Origin: Cryptomeria japonica
Taxonomy: Eukaryota > Streptophyta > Pinopsida > Cupressales > Cupressaceae
Assembly (NCBI RefSeq): GCF_030272615.1
Contig: NC_081406.1
Location: 235,025,922 to 235,085,921, forward strand
Direction of reading: 5' to 3'
DNA length: 60,000 bases
A program made the translations under genes and the position numbers. Within the stretch, counting starts at the first letter, position 1, and each line of letters starts with the position of its first letter. Shown in pieces: positions 46,669 through 58,667 of this stretch. The notes under the pieces were generated by a model, which was given only the letters and a program-made list of their open reading frames with translations, was not told where the DNA came from and made no database searches.

Positions 46669-47178
46669 GTTGTTGGAAAAGTGAGTCTCTCACATTACTG
46701 GGGTTAGAGGAAAACCAAGGCAGTCTACGTCTGCCTAAGAAATCCAAGATGAATCTTCAAATGGTATGCCTTTCCACTTCACAAGATACTCCTTATACTA
46801 ACTACTTCGGGTACTACGCCCAATCCTACTGTCAAAAATATCTTCAATCTGATCCGGTTTCTTCCTGGACAACTGTTTCTCCAAGGCTACAATATTTCCT
46901 TCTCTCAATTTTGGTTCATGATACTGATGTAGATCTACAATGTTGAATATAGGTGAATTAGTTAGACTATCCAGTAACTCCACTTCATATGCATTACCAG
47001 AACTAAACTTTCTCAAAATCTTGCAAGGTCCAAACTTCCTCATTTGCAACTTGTTATAAGTTCCAATCGGGAATCTTTCTTTTCTCAGATACACCATCAC
47101 TTCATCACCAAATTCAAATTCCTTATGTCTCCTCTTCTCATCTTCTTTCTCCTTATACTTTTTGTTCATGTCCTCCAA
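46669..47178 (-). pseudogene. Integrase C-terminus and chromodomain of G
   Basis: An open stretch from 47178 reads FGDEVMVYLRKERFPIGTYN, MRKFGPCKILRKFSSGNAYE and DSLTNSPIFNIVDLHQYHEP, the integrase GPY/F end. QIEDIFDSRIGRSTRSS follows, then an in-frame TAG. Past it, YKEYLVKWKGIPFEDSSWIS, another TAG, and ADVDCLGF form the chromodomain (YLVKWKG and the Trp of SSWI are the chromo-core aromatic positions). Chromodomains guide integration to marked chromatin. Confidence 0.9.
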
Positions 47179-47249
47179 ATGCTTCTTAACTTGAATATGT
47201 AAGTCCTTTATGTGATCTGCAAATTCTTCTGCTTATGAACTTCTCTAGT

Positions 47250-48280
47250 ATTCACTGTCGATATCTCTTAATTATGATATACCTCTAGGGTGTAGTCCGG
47301 TAAAAATCTCAAAAGGTGTCCTTTCGATACTCCTATTTACTAAATTATTGTCGAAAAACTCTACTTGTGCAAGAGTCAAATCCCAACTTCCAGTTTGTCT
47401 CCAACTAGGCATCTTAAGAAATTTCCCAAGCTTCGGTTAACTACTTCTATCTGTCCATCAGTTTGTGGGTGAAAAGTGAAAGTGAACTTCAAATTTATGT
47501 TCATATTCTTCCAAAATGTTATCCAAAAATAACCAATAAACTTAGTATCTCTGTCTGAAACTATGCTCTTAGGTAATCCATGCAATCTCACCATTTCCTT
47601 GAAAAATAGGTCAGCTATATGGACTATATCTGATTTTTTCTTACAAGGTATGAAATGAGCCATCTTCGAGAATCTATCCACCACCACAAATATATAATCA
47701 TTCCCTCTCTATTTCTTAGGAAATCCTAGTATGAAATCCATTCTTATATCCTCCCAAGGTCTCTTCGGTACTATCAAAGGCTTATACAATCCCACATTCT
47801 GACTACTACCTTTTGCAACTTGACAAACTCTACAACTTTGCACATATCTCCTAACATCCTTATGAATCTAGGGCCAAAAGTAATTCTCACTCACCAATAC
47901 TACTATTTTATCAACACCAAAGTTCCTGGCTAAACCTCCACTATGCCTTTGCTTTATCAGATTCTCCCTCATAGAACTCTTAGGTATGCACAACTGAACT
48001 CCTCTTAATAACATCCCATCCTGAATGAAGTAATCCAGCCACTTGCTTCTATCTACCATAACCGGTTCTCTACATGCTCTCCAAGGTTATGTAAATTCTG
48101 GGTCATCATCATACAAGGTCTTCAACTCCTTAAATCCTATTACTATCACTCTTATCTCTGTCGGCAAATTCCTTCTTTTACTCAATGCATCAAAAACTTT
48201 GATAGATTTCCCACTTTTATTCTTCAACACAAAGGTATAACTCTGCACAAATTCTACCTAGCTCATATGTCTCTGATTCA
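47250..48280 (-). pseudogene. Integrase of G
   Basis: The zinc finger is around 47870-48000: RHSGGLARNFGVDK, ENYFWP, then past a stop RRYVQSCRVCQVAKGSSQNV (H2C2). Core: [20 protein letters not shown] (first Asp), [19 protein letters not shown] (second Asp) and [20 protein letters not shown] (Glu). All three acidic residues are visible, but stops separate the finger, core and C-terminal piece. Confidence 0.9.
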
Positions 48281-49424
48281 ACTTACTCTTACTGTTCAAA
48301 TACTGCAAGGCTTGATGATCAGTATACAACACAAACTCCTTAGGAAACACATAATGTCTCCACTTCTTCAAGGCTTGAACTATGGCATAAAATTCTTGGC
48401 ATACATTGAATATCTCCTTCGAGCATCATTCAATTTCTCATTGAAATAAGCTACTGATCTTCCTTCCTGACTCAAGACTACTCCTATTGTTGTTCCACTT
48501 GCATCACAAGCCACTTGAAATACTTTGTTGAAATTCGATAAAGCTAACATAGGTTGCTTAGTCACTTTCTGCTACACCAATTCAAAACTTTTTTTTGCTC
48601 TAGTGGTCCACTTGAACTCATTCCTATCTCCCCTCATTGTCTTAGTCATAGAGTTACAAAGAACTAGAATTTCTGATAAACTTCTGGTAGAAACTAGCCA
48701 ATCTATGAAATGATCTTACCTCTACAATGATTTCTGGTGCAAGCCATTCAACAATTGATTTTACTTTCTTATGGTCCATCTTCAAACCATCCTCAGATAT
48801 CACAAATCCCAAATAGACTAACTCTTCCTTTATGAAATTACACTTCTTAAGATTTATCATCAACTTTTCTTCTCTCAACCTTTGCAAAATTTGTCGTAAA
48901 TGCAACAAATTCTCCTCTTTTGTCTAACTAAAAATTAGAATGTCATGCAGATATACAATAACACACTTACCCAACAATTTCTTCAATACCTCATTCATTA
49001 GCCTCATGAAGGTACTCGATGTATTAGTCAATCCAAAAGGCATCACCAACCACTCATACAGTCCTTCATTTGTCTTGAATGTTGCCTTCCACCCATCTCC
49101 TTTTCTAATCATGATTTGAAGATATCTACTCTTCAAGTCTATCTTTGTGAAGTATTTGGCTCTACTCAAACAGTCCATTATGCCATCCATCCTAGGCAAA
49201 GGAAACTAGTGTTTTGTTGTGATCTTGTTTATTGCTCTGGAATTCGTACACATCCTCCATTCTCCATTCTTCTTAGATGCTAATACTGTTGGTACTGCAC
49301 AAGGAATCAAAATTTCTTTGATCAAATCTTTCTTCAACAATTCCTACACTTGTCTATTCAACTCTTCATTCTCTGCAAGTGTCATTTGGTGTGTAGATTT
49401 GTTTGGCAAACTAGCTCTAGGAAC
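48281..49424 (-). pseudogene. Reverse transcriptase (main part) and RNase H of G
   Basis: From the H site: [93 protein letters not shown], then [12 protein letters not shown], where the catalytic YVDD motif has become YLHD. LVYLGFVISEDGLKMDHKKV and connection sequence follow. RNase H shows [20 protein letters not shown] and [16 protein letters not shown]. Stops occur near 49330, 49210, 48920 and 48560. RT copies the RNA to DNA; the lost first Asp would abolish activity. Confidence 0.92.
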
Positions 49425-50863
49425 TGATGAACAATGATGAACAGTTAATACCAAACCAGTACTGAGAGGGGGGGTGTGAATCAGTATAGACAAAAACTTA
49501 CTCTGAACCAGTTTGACTGCAATGACTGCACTTAACTAGTAAATGGTAACACCAGTCTAAATCAGGGCACTACCGGTAAAGCACAGTGAGAATTTGAAAG
49601 ACATAAACTAGTAACACTTAGATCTCCACACAATCTAATATCTCATTTCCACTTCACTCGTATGCATAAACAAGTAATATATCATTAGAAGTATAATAAC
49701 TATTGATTCAACATGCTTTACCACTTGACAGAAAATATTACAGCATCATATGAAAAGCATCACACATGGAAACCCAATTGGGAAAAACCACGGTGGGGAT
49801 GAATACCCACAAGCTGTTCTTTGAACTCTTCTAAAGTCCGCTCTGTTAGGAGCCTAGTCTGGTTAAAGAATTTTACAATAGGTTCTGCTAGGAACCGATC
49901 TTGCTAGGGATCACCTGGTTAAGGGATGGCTAAATACCCGGTTAAAGGTTAGAACCCTGTTAAAGGTTACCTCGCAAGAGAATTTGAAGAACTCATTGAA
50001 TTGAGTCACCCTATTAAAGGATTTACAGAAAATCCTATTAAACCTACCTGGTTAAGGGATTTTCCAACTGCTGAAATGGTTAGAAGTCAATAGGTAATAC
50101 ACTGATCATATGATAACTGCACACAATGCCAAGGCAGATCCTCTTTAGCTCCTTTGCTTCTACAATCACACTCTGCAGGTATCCACACACTTCACCAGTT
50201 TGGCAAGAATCAAGTATCTCTTCACTTGGATACACACATAACATTTGGCAACAACTTTAAAATAAAAAACCCTAAACATTTAGGTTTAACAATTCAATCG
50301 GTTCAATCCTAACCTTTAATCACATTGTATTGAATACAACAGTCTTGAACTGATCTCAAGACATTCTCCAACGTTCCTTCTTTGCCGCTTCATGAATTTG
50401 ATAGCCCGTCATGCACTCTCCACCGTTTACAGAGACTTCGCACATTCCTGAGGTAGATAGGATCAATCTCCATGCAATATCGTCAAGGAAATCCTTCACA
50501 CACACAAGGATAATGTGGAAACATGATCTGATCTTCATTAAAATGCTAACTTATCACAAGATGTCATCGGTTGAATCACTCAGGATTTGAATGCATCAAC
50601 CGGAAACCCTGAAGCTGAGACTACCAACTGGTAGTCATGCCAAATGAAACCTCAATACAAAACTTCCCATATACCAGTTCTCATTCCAGCATACTGCTTC
50701 ACTTTTTCACATATACTGGTTCTCACATATACCAGTTTAGAATATCATACTGGTTCTCTTACCAATTTGCTTACTTCAATATATCGGTTCATACTTCAGC
50801 ATATTGATATCAATGACAACATACAATATCATCATGTCATCAAGCTCTGCACATATGCCAACA
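49425..50863 (-). repeat. 3' LTR of H
   Basis: Matches 55260-56748. Both carry ggttaaagg / gttaaggga words at about 49880-50060 and 55690-55915. The partner is longer by short insertions, including one (tcgaccttataggaaataga) near 56126. Confidence 0.93.
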
Positions 50864-50876
50864 ATCTCCTACTTTG
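50864..50876 (-). promoter_or_regulatory. Polypurine tract of H
   Basis: The minus strand reads CAAAGTAGGAGAT directly before the 3' LTR. It is a weakened form of the CAAAGGGGGAGAT tract. Confidence 0.75.
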
Positions 50877-51273
50877 TCATTGATGGCAATATACAAAGAT
50901 ATCTCTCTTCTTCACATCTTCTCCCCAATACTGCAGATATCTTCTCCGCTTCACATCTTCTCCCCCTTTAACAACAATGCCAAAGTGGAGGCACAAATAG
51001 CTATGTTCCACTATGCTGCTCCTCATAAGGAGTAGCATCCTTCAACACACCAATCCTAAAAAAGATTTATTAATGCAATACTTGACTAATGTGGAGCACA
51101 CACCTTTAGTTCACCTCTTGAAGAGGCAACACCCCTAATTCACCTCTTAAATAGGTAAATGTAGCCTTTGGTAGAGGCTTGGTAAATATGTCTATTAACT
51201 GCTCCTTACTGGAAACATGTTCCAATACAACCTCTTTGTTCTGAACCTTCTCCCTTAAGAAATGATACTTGAG
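50877..51273. other. 3' untranslated region of H
   Basis: Between RNase H and the polypurine tract. The minus strand next to RNase H still reads as decayed polyprotein C-terminus. No separate gene. Confidence 0.5.
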
Positions 51274-51930
51274 CTAGAAGTGCTTGGTTCTAGCATGTAA
51301 AACCAGATTCTTGGAAATATTAATTGCACTTGTGTTGTCAAAAAATATACTTACCGGTTCAGATATAGGAACTTTGAAACCACTTAATACATGCTTCATC
51401 CAAATTTTCTGAGTGCAGTTCATAAATGCTGCAACATATTCTACTTCTGTTGTAGACTGAGAGATACAACTCTGCTTCTTACTCATCCATGAGACTAGTG
51501 TATCACCAAGAAAGAATGCACCACCGGTTGTGCTCTTTTGGCTGTCCACATTACTAGCCCAATCAACATCTATAAACACTTTGAGGTTGAAATCATTACT
51601 GTATGGATACCACAATCCATAGTCAATAGTTCCCTTCAGATATCTAAGAATCCGCTTGATTGCTACCAAGTGGGATTCTCTTGGACTTTTTAGGAACCAT
51701 GCAATAATGCCAACTGCATGTGCAATGTCCGGTTTGCTATGTACTACATAGTGCAACTTACCATTCATTGATCGGTATTCCTTCTCATTTACCAACACTG
51801 AGTCATCGTCTTTTGACAATTTACAACCAGTCACCATCGAAGTACCAACAGGTTTGTTGTCTTCCATGCCAAAGTTCTTCAACACCTCTTTGACATACTT
51901 GGACTGAGTGATAAAGATACCATCTTTCAT
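51274..51930 (-). pseudogene. RNase H and connection of H
   Basis: An open stretch of 218 codons: MKDGIFITQSKYVKEVLKNF, LHYVVHSKPDIAHAVGIIAW, RILRYLKGTIDYGLWYPY, FIDVDWASNVDSQKSTTGGA, SWMSKKQSCISQSTTEVEYV and FFDNTSAINISKNLVLHART. The catalytic D-E-D pattern of copia RNase H is visible (VDWAS, TEVEYVA, FFDNTSA). A TAA upstream at 51931-51933 separates it from RT in the same reading direction. Confidence 0.92.
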
Positions 51931-52690
51931 TTATTGAATCTGTAGTCCAATGAAGAACTTAATCTCCCCTATAAGTGACATCTCAAATTCCTTTTTCATC
52001 TCATCTGCAAAATCATGACTCATCTTGTCATCTCCACCAAAAATTATGTCATCAACAAATACTTCACAGATCTGAATCTAATCTCCTTCTGACTTCAAGT
52101 AGATATTGTTGTCTTCACTTGTTCTTTCAAATCCAATCTTCACAAGATGGGAGTGTAAGCGTTCATACCATGCTCTAGGTATCTGCTTCAATCCATACAA
52201 TGATTTATGTAGCCTACACACCATGTCACTGTCTTCTGATAGGGCAAACCCATCTAGTTTCTCTATATACACCTCCTCTTCAAGTATTCCATTCAGGAAT
52301 GTATATTTTACATCCATTTGATATACTTTGAATCCCTTGAAGGCTGCATATGCAAGAAGCATATGAACTCCTTCTAATCTATCTACTGGAGCAAAGGTTT
52401 CTCCATAGTCTTCTCCTTCTTCTTGAGCATACACCAGTCTGGCTTTGTTTCTTAACATTGTGCCATCTTCATTCAGCTTATTTCTGAAAAACCCATTTGG
52501 TGCCAATGACATTTCTATGCTCAGGTCTGGGTACCAAAGACCATGTACCATTATTTTCTATCTGGTCAAGTTCCTCTTCCATTGCCTTGATCCAGTCTTC
52601 ATCTTTATGTGCCTCTTTAAAAGTTTTAGGCTCAAATTCAGAAATCATGCAAGAATTTTCTCTGACCTTTCTTCTTGTAAGAATTCCTGC
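51931..52690 (-). pseudogene. Reverse transcriptase of H
   Basis: It begins with copia linker KTFKEAHKDEDWIKAMEEEL, then a slip near 52495. [20 protein letters not shown] (consensus KARLVARG...YxETFAPV), [20 protein letters not shown] (the usual DVKSAFLNG), [20 protein letters not shown], and after a TAG FVDDIIFGG with the catalytic FVDD pair intact. The gag-pol frame is broken by one frameshift and one stop, so it is close to intact. Confidence 0.92.
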
Positions 52691-52708
52691 ATCCTTATCT
52701 CCTATGAT

Positions 52709-53851
52709 CTACTTTGGATCATGATTCAACTTTACATACCTAGGAATGATCTTATCTATTTCCTCTTGCTTTTTTTCTTCATCCTCATCTTCATCAGCAT
52801 CAACATCTACTGGTGTAGAAGCATTGTTACTGGTACTAGGTTGTTTTGCAACTGGTTCGCAAAAGGTTACAACTAGTTCATCTACCACTAGCTCACTGTC
52901 GATTTCCTCAAGTTTCTCAGAGGTTTCATCAACTCTAACATTGATACTTTCAACAATTCTCTGAGTCCTATTGTTGAAACATTTGAGAGCTTTTCTCTTG
53001 GTGGAATACCCTAGGAATATTCCCTCATCACATTTTGCATCAAACTTGCTCTGGTGTTCACTTCTCTTTATATAACACTTGCTACCAAACACTCTAAAGT
53101 AGCTTACCACTGGTGTCTTACCGGTCCAATACTCATAAGGATTTTTATCCTTACCTTTCTTGATGAGTACCCAGTTCATAGTGTAGACTGAAGTGCTCAC
53201 TACTTCTCTCCATAAGGTGTGAGCAACCTTCCCTTAAATCAACATCATTCTAGTTGCTTCAACTATAGTCCACTTGTTCCTCTCTGCTAGGCCATTTTGT
53301 CGTGGAGTTCAAGGGGAAGACAGTTGCCTCTTGATGCCATTTTCTTCACAATACTTATTGAGCTCACTAGAAGTGAAATCACCTCCTTGGTCAGTTCTAA
53401 GGCATTTGATTCTCTTACCACTTTCTTTTTCAACTAGTGCTCTAAAGGCTTTGAACTTTCCAAAAGCTTTAGACTTATCTTTCAAGAATGTGACCTACAT
53501 CATTCTTGAGCAGTCATCAGTGGGAATCATAAAGTACCTATCTCCCTGCACACTCTTACTTTTTATAGGACCACATAGATCAGTATGCACAAGATCAAGT
53601 AAATTGTCTATAGTGAAAGATTTACCTTTAAAGGTTGAGGAAGACATTTTCCCCAGTTGACACTCTTTGCACAAAGGATTCTCCGGTTTGCTCAGCACAT
53701 GCAATCCTCTAACTGCCTTGATCTTACTAGCCTTCACAATATTATCAAAGTTTACATGGTAGAGTCTCTTATGCCATATCCAGCTATCATTAAACTTAGC
53801 CATTAGACATGTACTGATATTTGCATTCAGCTGAAATAAGTTACCTCTGGT
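52709..53851 (-). pseudogene. Pre-integrase and integrase of H
   Basis: WIWHKRLYHVNFDNIVKASK and NPLCKECQLGKMSS give the HHCC finger. Core: LVHTDLCGPIKSKSVQGDRY, IPTDDCSRMM (Asp), LRTDQGGDF (Asp, about 53395) and NGLAERNKWTIVE (Glu, about 53280), so the catalytic triad is present. C-terminal part 52709-53200: YEYWTGKTPVVSYFRVFGSK and GIFLGYSTKRKALKCFNNRT, then an acidic linker DVDADEDEDEEKKQEEID. Several stops split the core. Confidence 0.92.
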
Positions 53852-54493
53852 CTACATACCGGTGGCCATCAGTTCACCACTCTTTCCTTTTATTTTGTGC
53901 ACTCCATCTTTGAATTCTAGAGTGAGTCCATTATCATTCGGCTGGGCAACACTCAAAAGGTTGTGACTGAGACCTACCCAATACATATTATTAGCACTAC
54001 TTTTTCCATTTAGAGAGATGGACCCTCTGCCTTTTACCAAAAATGGTGCATCATTACCAAATCGGACCACACCACCATCATACTCTTCTAGAGATAGAAA
54101 CTTACTCCGGTCACCAGTCATGTGGTGAGAACAACCATTGTCAATAATCCACTCATTGAAATTATCAAAGTGGGAGACTAGAGCCTTCTTGTCTGACACA
54201 TCTTCCTTAACTGCTACAAACACAATGTCTTCACTTTCTTCATCTTCTGATTCCTCATTAGTGACACCTTCGTCAACTGCTACAAAACAGTTTCTCCTAT
54301 TTCCTCCTTTGAACTTCGTGAACTTCTCTAGTTTGTCCTTATTATCACCATTAGGATAGTTTACAACAATGTGTCCTATCCTATTGCAAGAAAAGTATTT
54401 CAAAGGGAGCTTACCTCTGTATTTACCAGATCCCTTAGAAAGTCTCTTGGCAAGAAGAGCTTCAAAATCCATCAAGATCTCCTCATCATCCAT
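53852..54493 (-). pseudogene. Gag C-terminus and protease of H
   Basis: An open stretch of 213 codons: a degenerate zinc knuckle YFSCNRIGHIVVNYPN (first and last Cys both Tyr), a Glu/Asp-rich spacer, then WIIDNGCSHHMTGDRSKFLS. The protease site is D-N-G instead of D-S-G. SHNLLSVAQPNDNGLTLEFK leads to the pre-integrase domain. The altered knuckle and protease residues indicate decay. Confidence 0.9.
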
Positions 54494-55186
54494 TTCTCTT
54501 CTTTGTCTTGGTTCACAACTGGTACTAGCTTATTTTCAATTTCTAGATGGTGCAACAGATGCTCTAAAGGCTGATTCATTCTTCTGAATATTGCCATCAT
54601 AATTATTTAGCTCATATGTGGTCAACTTAGCAGTGATGGAGTCTAGCGATACCTTTGTCTTGTCTATAGACCTCAACTCCTAAATAGAAGAAACCCTTAT
54701 TGCATAGACTAGTAGCAAGGATCTCAAGACTTTTCTAACAATAGTGGAATCATCTATTTTACCTCCTGCACTCTTGATGTCTCCAACAATAGTTTTGATT
54801 CTTATCCCATATTGTTGAATGGTCTCTCCTTCAACTATCCACATGTCTTCAAACTTTCCCCTAAGGCTCTCTTCCTTAGCTTGTTACACATGCTCATCAC
54901 TGCAATAGATATTCTCCAGAGCATCCCATACTTCTTTGGGATTGTATTTATCCTAAACATCAATAAACTCAATGTTAGATAGACTGCTGATTAGGGCTTC
55001 CATGACTTGCCCATTCTCCTAAATCTCTCTTTTTTTATCATCGGTGAGAGTACTGGTAGGGATAACATAGGCATTCTCAACATAGCTCCAGTGTTGAGCA
55101 CCCATGCTTCTAATGTAGATCTTCATTTTGTCCTTCCATATCTTAAAGTTGTCTCTGTTGAACTTTGGACCTTCCCTCTTCATCAT
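54494..55186 (-). pseudogene. Gag N-terminal part of H
   Basis: ATG at 55186: MMKREGPKFNRDNFKIWKDK, the copia Gag start, then DKYNPKEVWDALENIYCSDE and GETIQQYGIRIKTIVGDIKS of the UBN2 domain and LDSITAKLTTYELNNYDGNI. Six or more stops (several TAG/TAA) interrupt it. The untranslated leader from the PBS is about 60 bases. Confidence 0.88.
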
Positions 55187-55245
55187 TAGAGTAGGATCTT
55201 TTCCTCAAGCGGTTAAGCTTTCAACACAGAGGACCTAGAAGATGC

Positions 55246-55257
55246 TCTGATACCAAT
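55246..55257 (-). promoter_or_regulatory. Primer-binding site of H
   Basis: The minus strand reads TGGTATCAGAGC two bases inside the LTR end at 55260. Confidence 0.94.
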
Positions 55258-55259
55258 TG

Positions 55260-56748
55260 ATGAATAATGATGAACAATTAGTACCAAAATGGTACTGAGA
55301 GCGAGGGGTGAATCAGTACAGATAAAAAATTACTCTGAACTAGTTTGACTGCAAAGACTGCACTTAACTAGTAAATAGTAACACCGGTCTAAATCAGGGC
55401 ACTACCGGTAAAGCACAGTGAGAATGTGAAAGACATAAACCTGTAACACTTAGATCTCCACACAATCTAATATCTCATTTCCACTTCGCCCGTATGCATA
55501 AACAAGTAATATATCATCAGAAATATAATAACTACTGATTCAACATGCTTTACCACTTGACAAAAAATATTAAAGCATCACATGAAAAGCATCACACATG
55601 ACACACTGATTTTTCACGTGGAAACCCAAATGGGAAAAACCATGGTGGGGATGAATACCCACAAGTTGTTCTTTGAACTCTTCTGAAGTCTGCTCTGTTA
55701 GGAGACTAGTCTGATTAAAGACTTTTACAATAAGTTCTACTAGGAACCGATCCTGCTAGGGATCACCCGATTAAGGAATGGCTAAATACCCAGTTAAAGG
55801 TTAGAACCCTGTTAAAGGTTACCTCGCAAGAGGATTTGAAGAACTCATTGAATTGAGTCACCCTGTTAAAGGATTCATACAAAATCCTGTTAAAGCTACC
55901 CGGTTAAGGGATTTTCCAACTTCTAAAATGGTTAGAAGTCAACAGGTAATACACTAATCAAATGATAACTACACACAATGCTAAGGCAGATCCTCTTTAG
56001 CTCCTTTGCTTCTACAATCACACTCTGCAGGTATCCACACACTTCACCGGTCTTGCAAGAATCAAGTATCTCTTCACTTGGATACACACATAACATTTGC
56101 CAACAACTTCAAAATGAAAAACACCATCGACCTTATAGGAAATAGATAGGTCGGTAGCATAAACCCTAAACCCTAAACATTTAGGTTTAACAATTCAGTC
56201 GGTTCAATCCTGACCGATAATCACATTGTATTGAATACAACAGTCTTGAACAGATCTCAAGACATTCTCCAACATTCATTCTTTTCCACTTTAGAAAGTT
56301 GATAACCCATCATGCACCCTCCACCATTTACAGAGACTTTGCACATTCCCGAGGTAGATAGGTTCAATCTCCATGCAAGATTCTCAAGGAAATCCTTCAT
56401 GCACACAAGGGTGATGTGGCAACACGATCTGATCTTCATTACAATGCTAACTCGTCACAAGATGTCATAGGTTGAATCACACAGGCTTTGAATGCATCAA
56501 CCGGAAACCCTGAAGCTGAGACTACCAACCAGTAGTCATGCCAAATGAAACCCCGATATAGAACTTCCCATATACCAGTTTTCATTCCAACATACTGCTT
56601 CACTTTTTCACATATACCGGTTCACAATATCATGCCGGTTCTCTTGCCAGTTTTCTTAATTCAATATACCGATTCATACTTCATCATATTGACATCAATG
56701 ACAACATACAATGTCATCATGTCATCGAGCTTTGCACATATGCCAACA
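55260..56748 (-). repeat. 5' LTR of H
   Basis: Partner of 49425-50863. It includes a cacacatgacacactgatttttcac segment near 55593-55618 that the other copy lacks. Confidence 0.93.
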
Positions 56749-56753
56749 GGAAC

Positions 56754-57545
56754 CAAGTCCATGCAATGATCAATACTTCTGATAGGTGGTAATCCATCAT
56801 GCACATTATCTAATATGATTTCTTCATACGCTGTTAGCAACTCTTTTATCTCTTTCAATTGTTCTTCTTCATGTTCTGGATTTGCAGTCTTCTAAGGAAT
56901 TGGGAAAAAACACACATTCTCTTGTCTCATCCCATCTAGGAATTTCCTTCCATCCACCAAAAACATTCTAGCATTTTTGAAGACTTCACTCTTCAAAGGC
57001 TCCTCTGAGGGCAACAAGGATTGCTTCATCCTATTGGCCATAATAGTGTATATATTATTTCTCCCATCATGTATTGCTTGTCTATCAAACTGCCAAGGTC
57101 TACCCAACAAAATGTGACAAATATCCATAGGCATAATATCACACAAGACTTCGTCATGATAATTCCCAATTTTTCAATTTCACCAAACATTTCTCACTTA
57201 CCAACAACTTATGTTCATCCTGAATCCACACTATCTAATAAGGCTTAGGGTTTTTCAATCTTTTCAAATTCAACTTATTCACCATCTCTTCTGAAATAAG
57301 GCTATCTGAACTACCACTATCAACAACAACTTTACAACACTTACCAAATACCTTACATATGGTCTTGAACAAATGTTCCCTCTGCAAGGGCTCTTCATCT
57401 CGTCCGGTAGGACACAAAGCTCTCCTCATCATCAACAATTCTCCATCTTCCGGTTTGCTAGCTAATCTAGTGGGGATTTCTTCCACCACTTTTGTTCTCC
57501 CGATATTATCTATCTTCTCACATTCAAAAGATCAATGTCCTTCTC
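56754..57545 (-). pseudogene. Zinc knuckle, protease and RT start of G
   Basis: Zinc-knuckle remnant: FKHGGEGH, stop, SFECEK (about 57505-57545). Protease: CCKVVVDSGSSDSLISEEMV (57235-57489), with D-S-G intact. The linker CDIMPMDICHILLGRPWQFD and RQAIHDGRNNIYT (56892-57146) is typical of chromoviruses. The RT start LLTAYEEIILDNVHDGLPPI and RSIDHCMDLVP (56754-56858) is cut by H at 56753. Confidence 0.9.
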
Positions 57546-57619
57546 CTCCATGCTTAAAGAAAGTTCCTCTAAACACTCTCTTGTCTTGTCTTCTGTCATC
57601 TTTTCCAAAATTTCCACTC

Positions 57620-58557
57620 CAGTAGCCATCCGATTCTCTCCTCTGGTAGAAATTTTTATCATCCTTCTAGTATGAACCACCATCTTTTCTTACTTCCCTT
57701 TCCTTGTTCTAATCCATATAGGTTCTTCTTCCTTTGGTATATCCTTTTCCTTGAAATATTCCTCTGGAAAACCGTCCACCTCTACCTCTATGTCTCTGCT
57801 CATGTCTTTTGTTCGACTTCTTTTCTTCTTTCAGGGCATACTGGTAAGCTTCTTCAACACTCTGCAATTTGATCAAACTAAGTTCATCTTGTATAGAAAT
57901 CCTTAATCCATTCAAATATCTTACAACTTGTTCAACTTCATCATCAACATGTCCGGATCTGATATTCAACTTGTAAAATGCTTCGGTGTACTCCTTCACA
58001 CTAGATTCCTTCTGCTTCAAATTCTACAACTTCCAAAATGGATTCACTTGATAATCAACTGGCATAAATTTTGATTTCAACTTAGCAACCATCTGATCCC
58101 ATGTCTTGATCTTCCCTTTACCACTTCTTTGTCTATCAACCTGCAAATTCTTCCAGCAAAGAGATGCATGACCTTTCAACCGAGTACAAACATATTTCAC
58201 CTTCCTTTCCTCTACGATGTTCTCAAAATCAAAATATTTCTCCATCTCTGAGATACAATCCATCAATTCATCTGAATCCAACTTTCCATCATATTCTGGT
58301 GGGGTAAAATGAGGTTTAGTATTCTCCCTACTCAAAACCCTTAAAAACCTCTCCTCATCTAGACCAATTGTCGGTGGGTTTACTTGTTCTGCTTAGGCTT
58401 CTTCTCCTTCATCTTCACTCACATCTTCAATATGGCGGCCTCTTCTCTGTGTTGTCTCAACATCTTTCAACCGAGATGCAATTCCTCTCAACATTTCCAT
58501 CACACTAGGGTCTGCATTCCCACGCGCTCCACCATTCCTATTTCCTCTTCGCGCCAT
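57620..58557 (-). pseudogene. Gag of G
   Basis: ATG at 58557: MARRGNRNGGARGNADPSVM, a Glu-rich segment with one TAA, then LSRENTKPHFTPPEYDGKLD, EKYFDFENIVEERKVKYVCT, LKGHASLCWKNLQVDRQRSG and VAKLKSKFMPVDYQVN (Retrotrans_gag pattern). After a stop: KQKESSVKEYTEAFYKLNIR, QVVRYLNGLRISIQDELSLI and a basic RHRGRGGRFSRG patch. Gag forms the particle and packages RNA. Confidence 0.9.
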
Positions 58558-58653
58558 CTTCACGCCAGTCCTCTACAGTTGCTGGTTGGATCCACAGTCC
58601 TCCACCCTACAACAAAATTTCTCAAGACAACGCAATCTTTAGAAAGAAAGCTT

Positions 58654-58665
58654 GCTCTGATACCA
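58654..58665 (-). promoter_or_regulatory. Primer-binding site of G
   Basis: The minus strand reads TGGTATCAGAGC two bases inside the LTR end at 58668 (initiator tRNA-Met). Confidence 0.93.
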
Positions 58666-58667
58666 CT

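Larger units (their letters stand above)
49425..56748 (-). mobile_element. H: Ty1/copia retrotransposon inside the RT of G
   Basis: LTRs 49425-50863 and 55260-56748 (about 1.44-1.49 kb) start TGATGAA and end TGCCAACA, with perfect TSD ggaac (49420-49424, 56749-56753). The minus orientation comes from the PBS at 55246-55257 and the purine tract at 50864-50876. It has the full copia order gag, protease, integrase, RT, RNase H, with few stops; it is the most complete element in the window. Removing H rejoins the RT of G at a Pro codon in frame. Confidence 0.95.
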
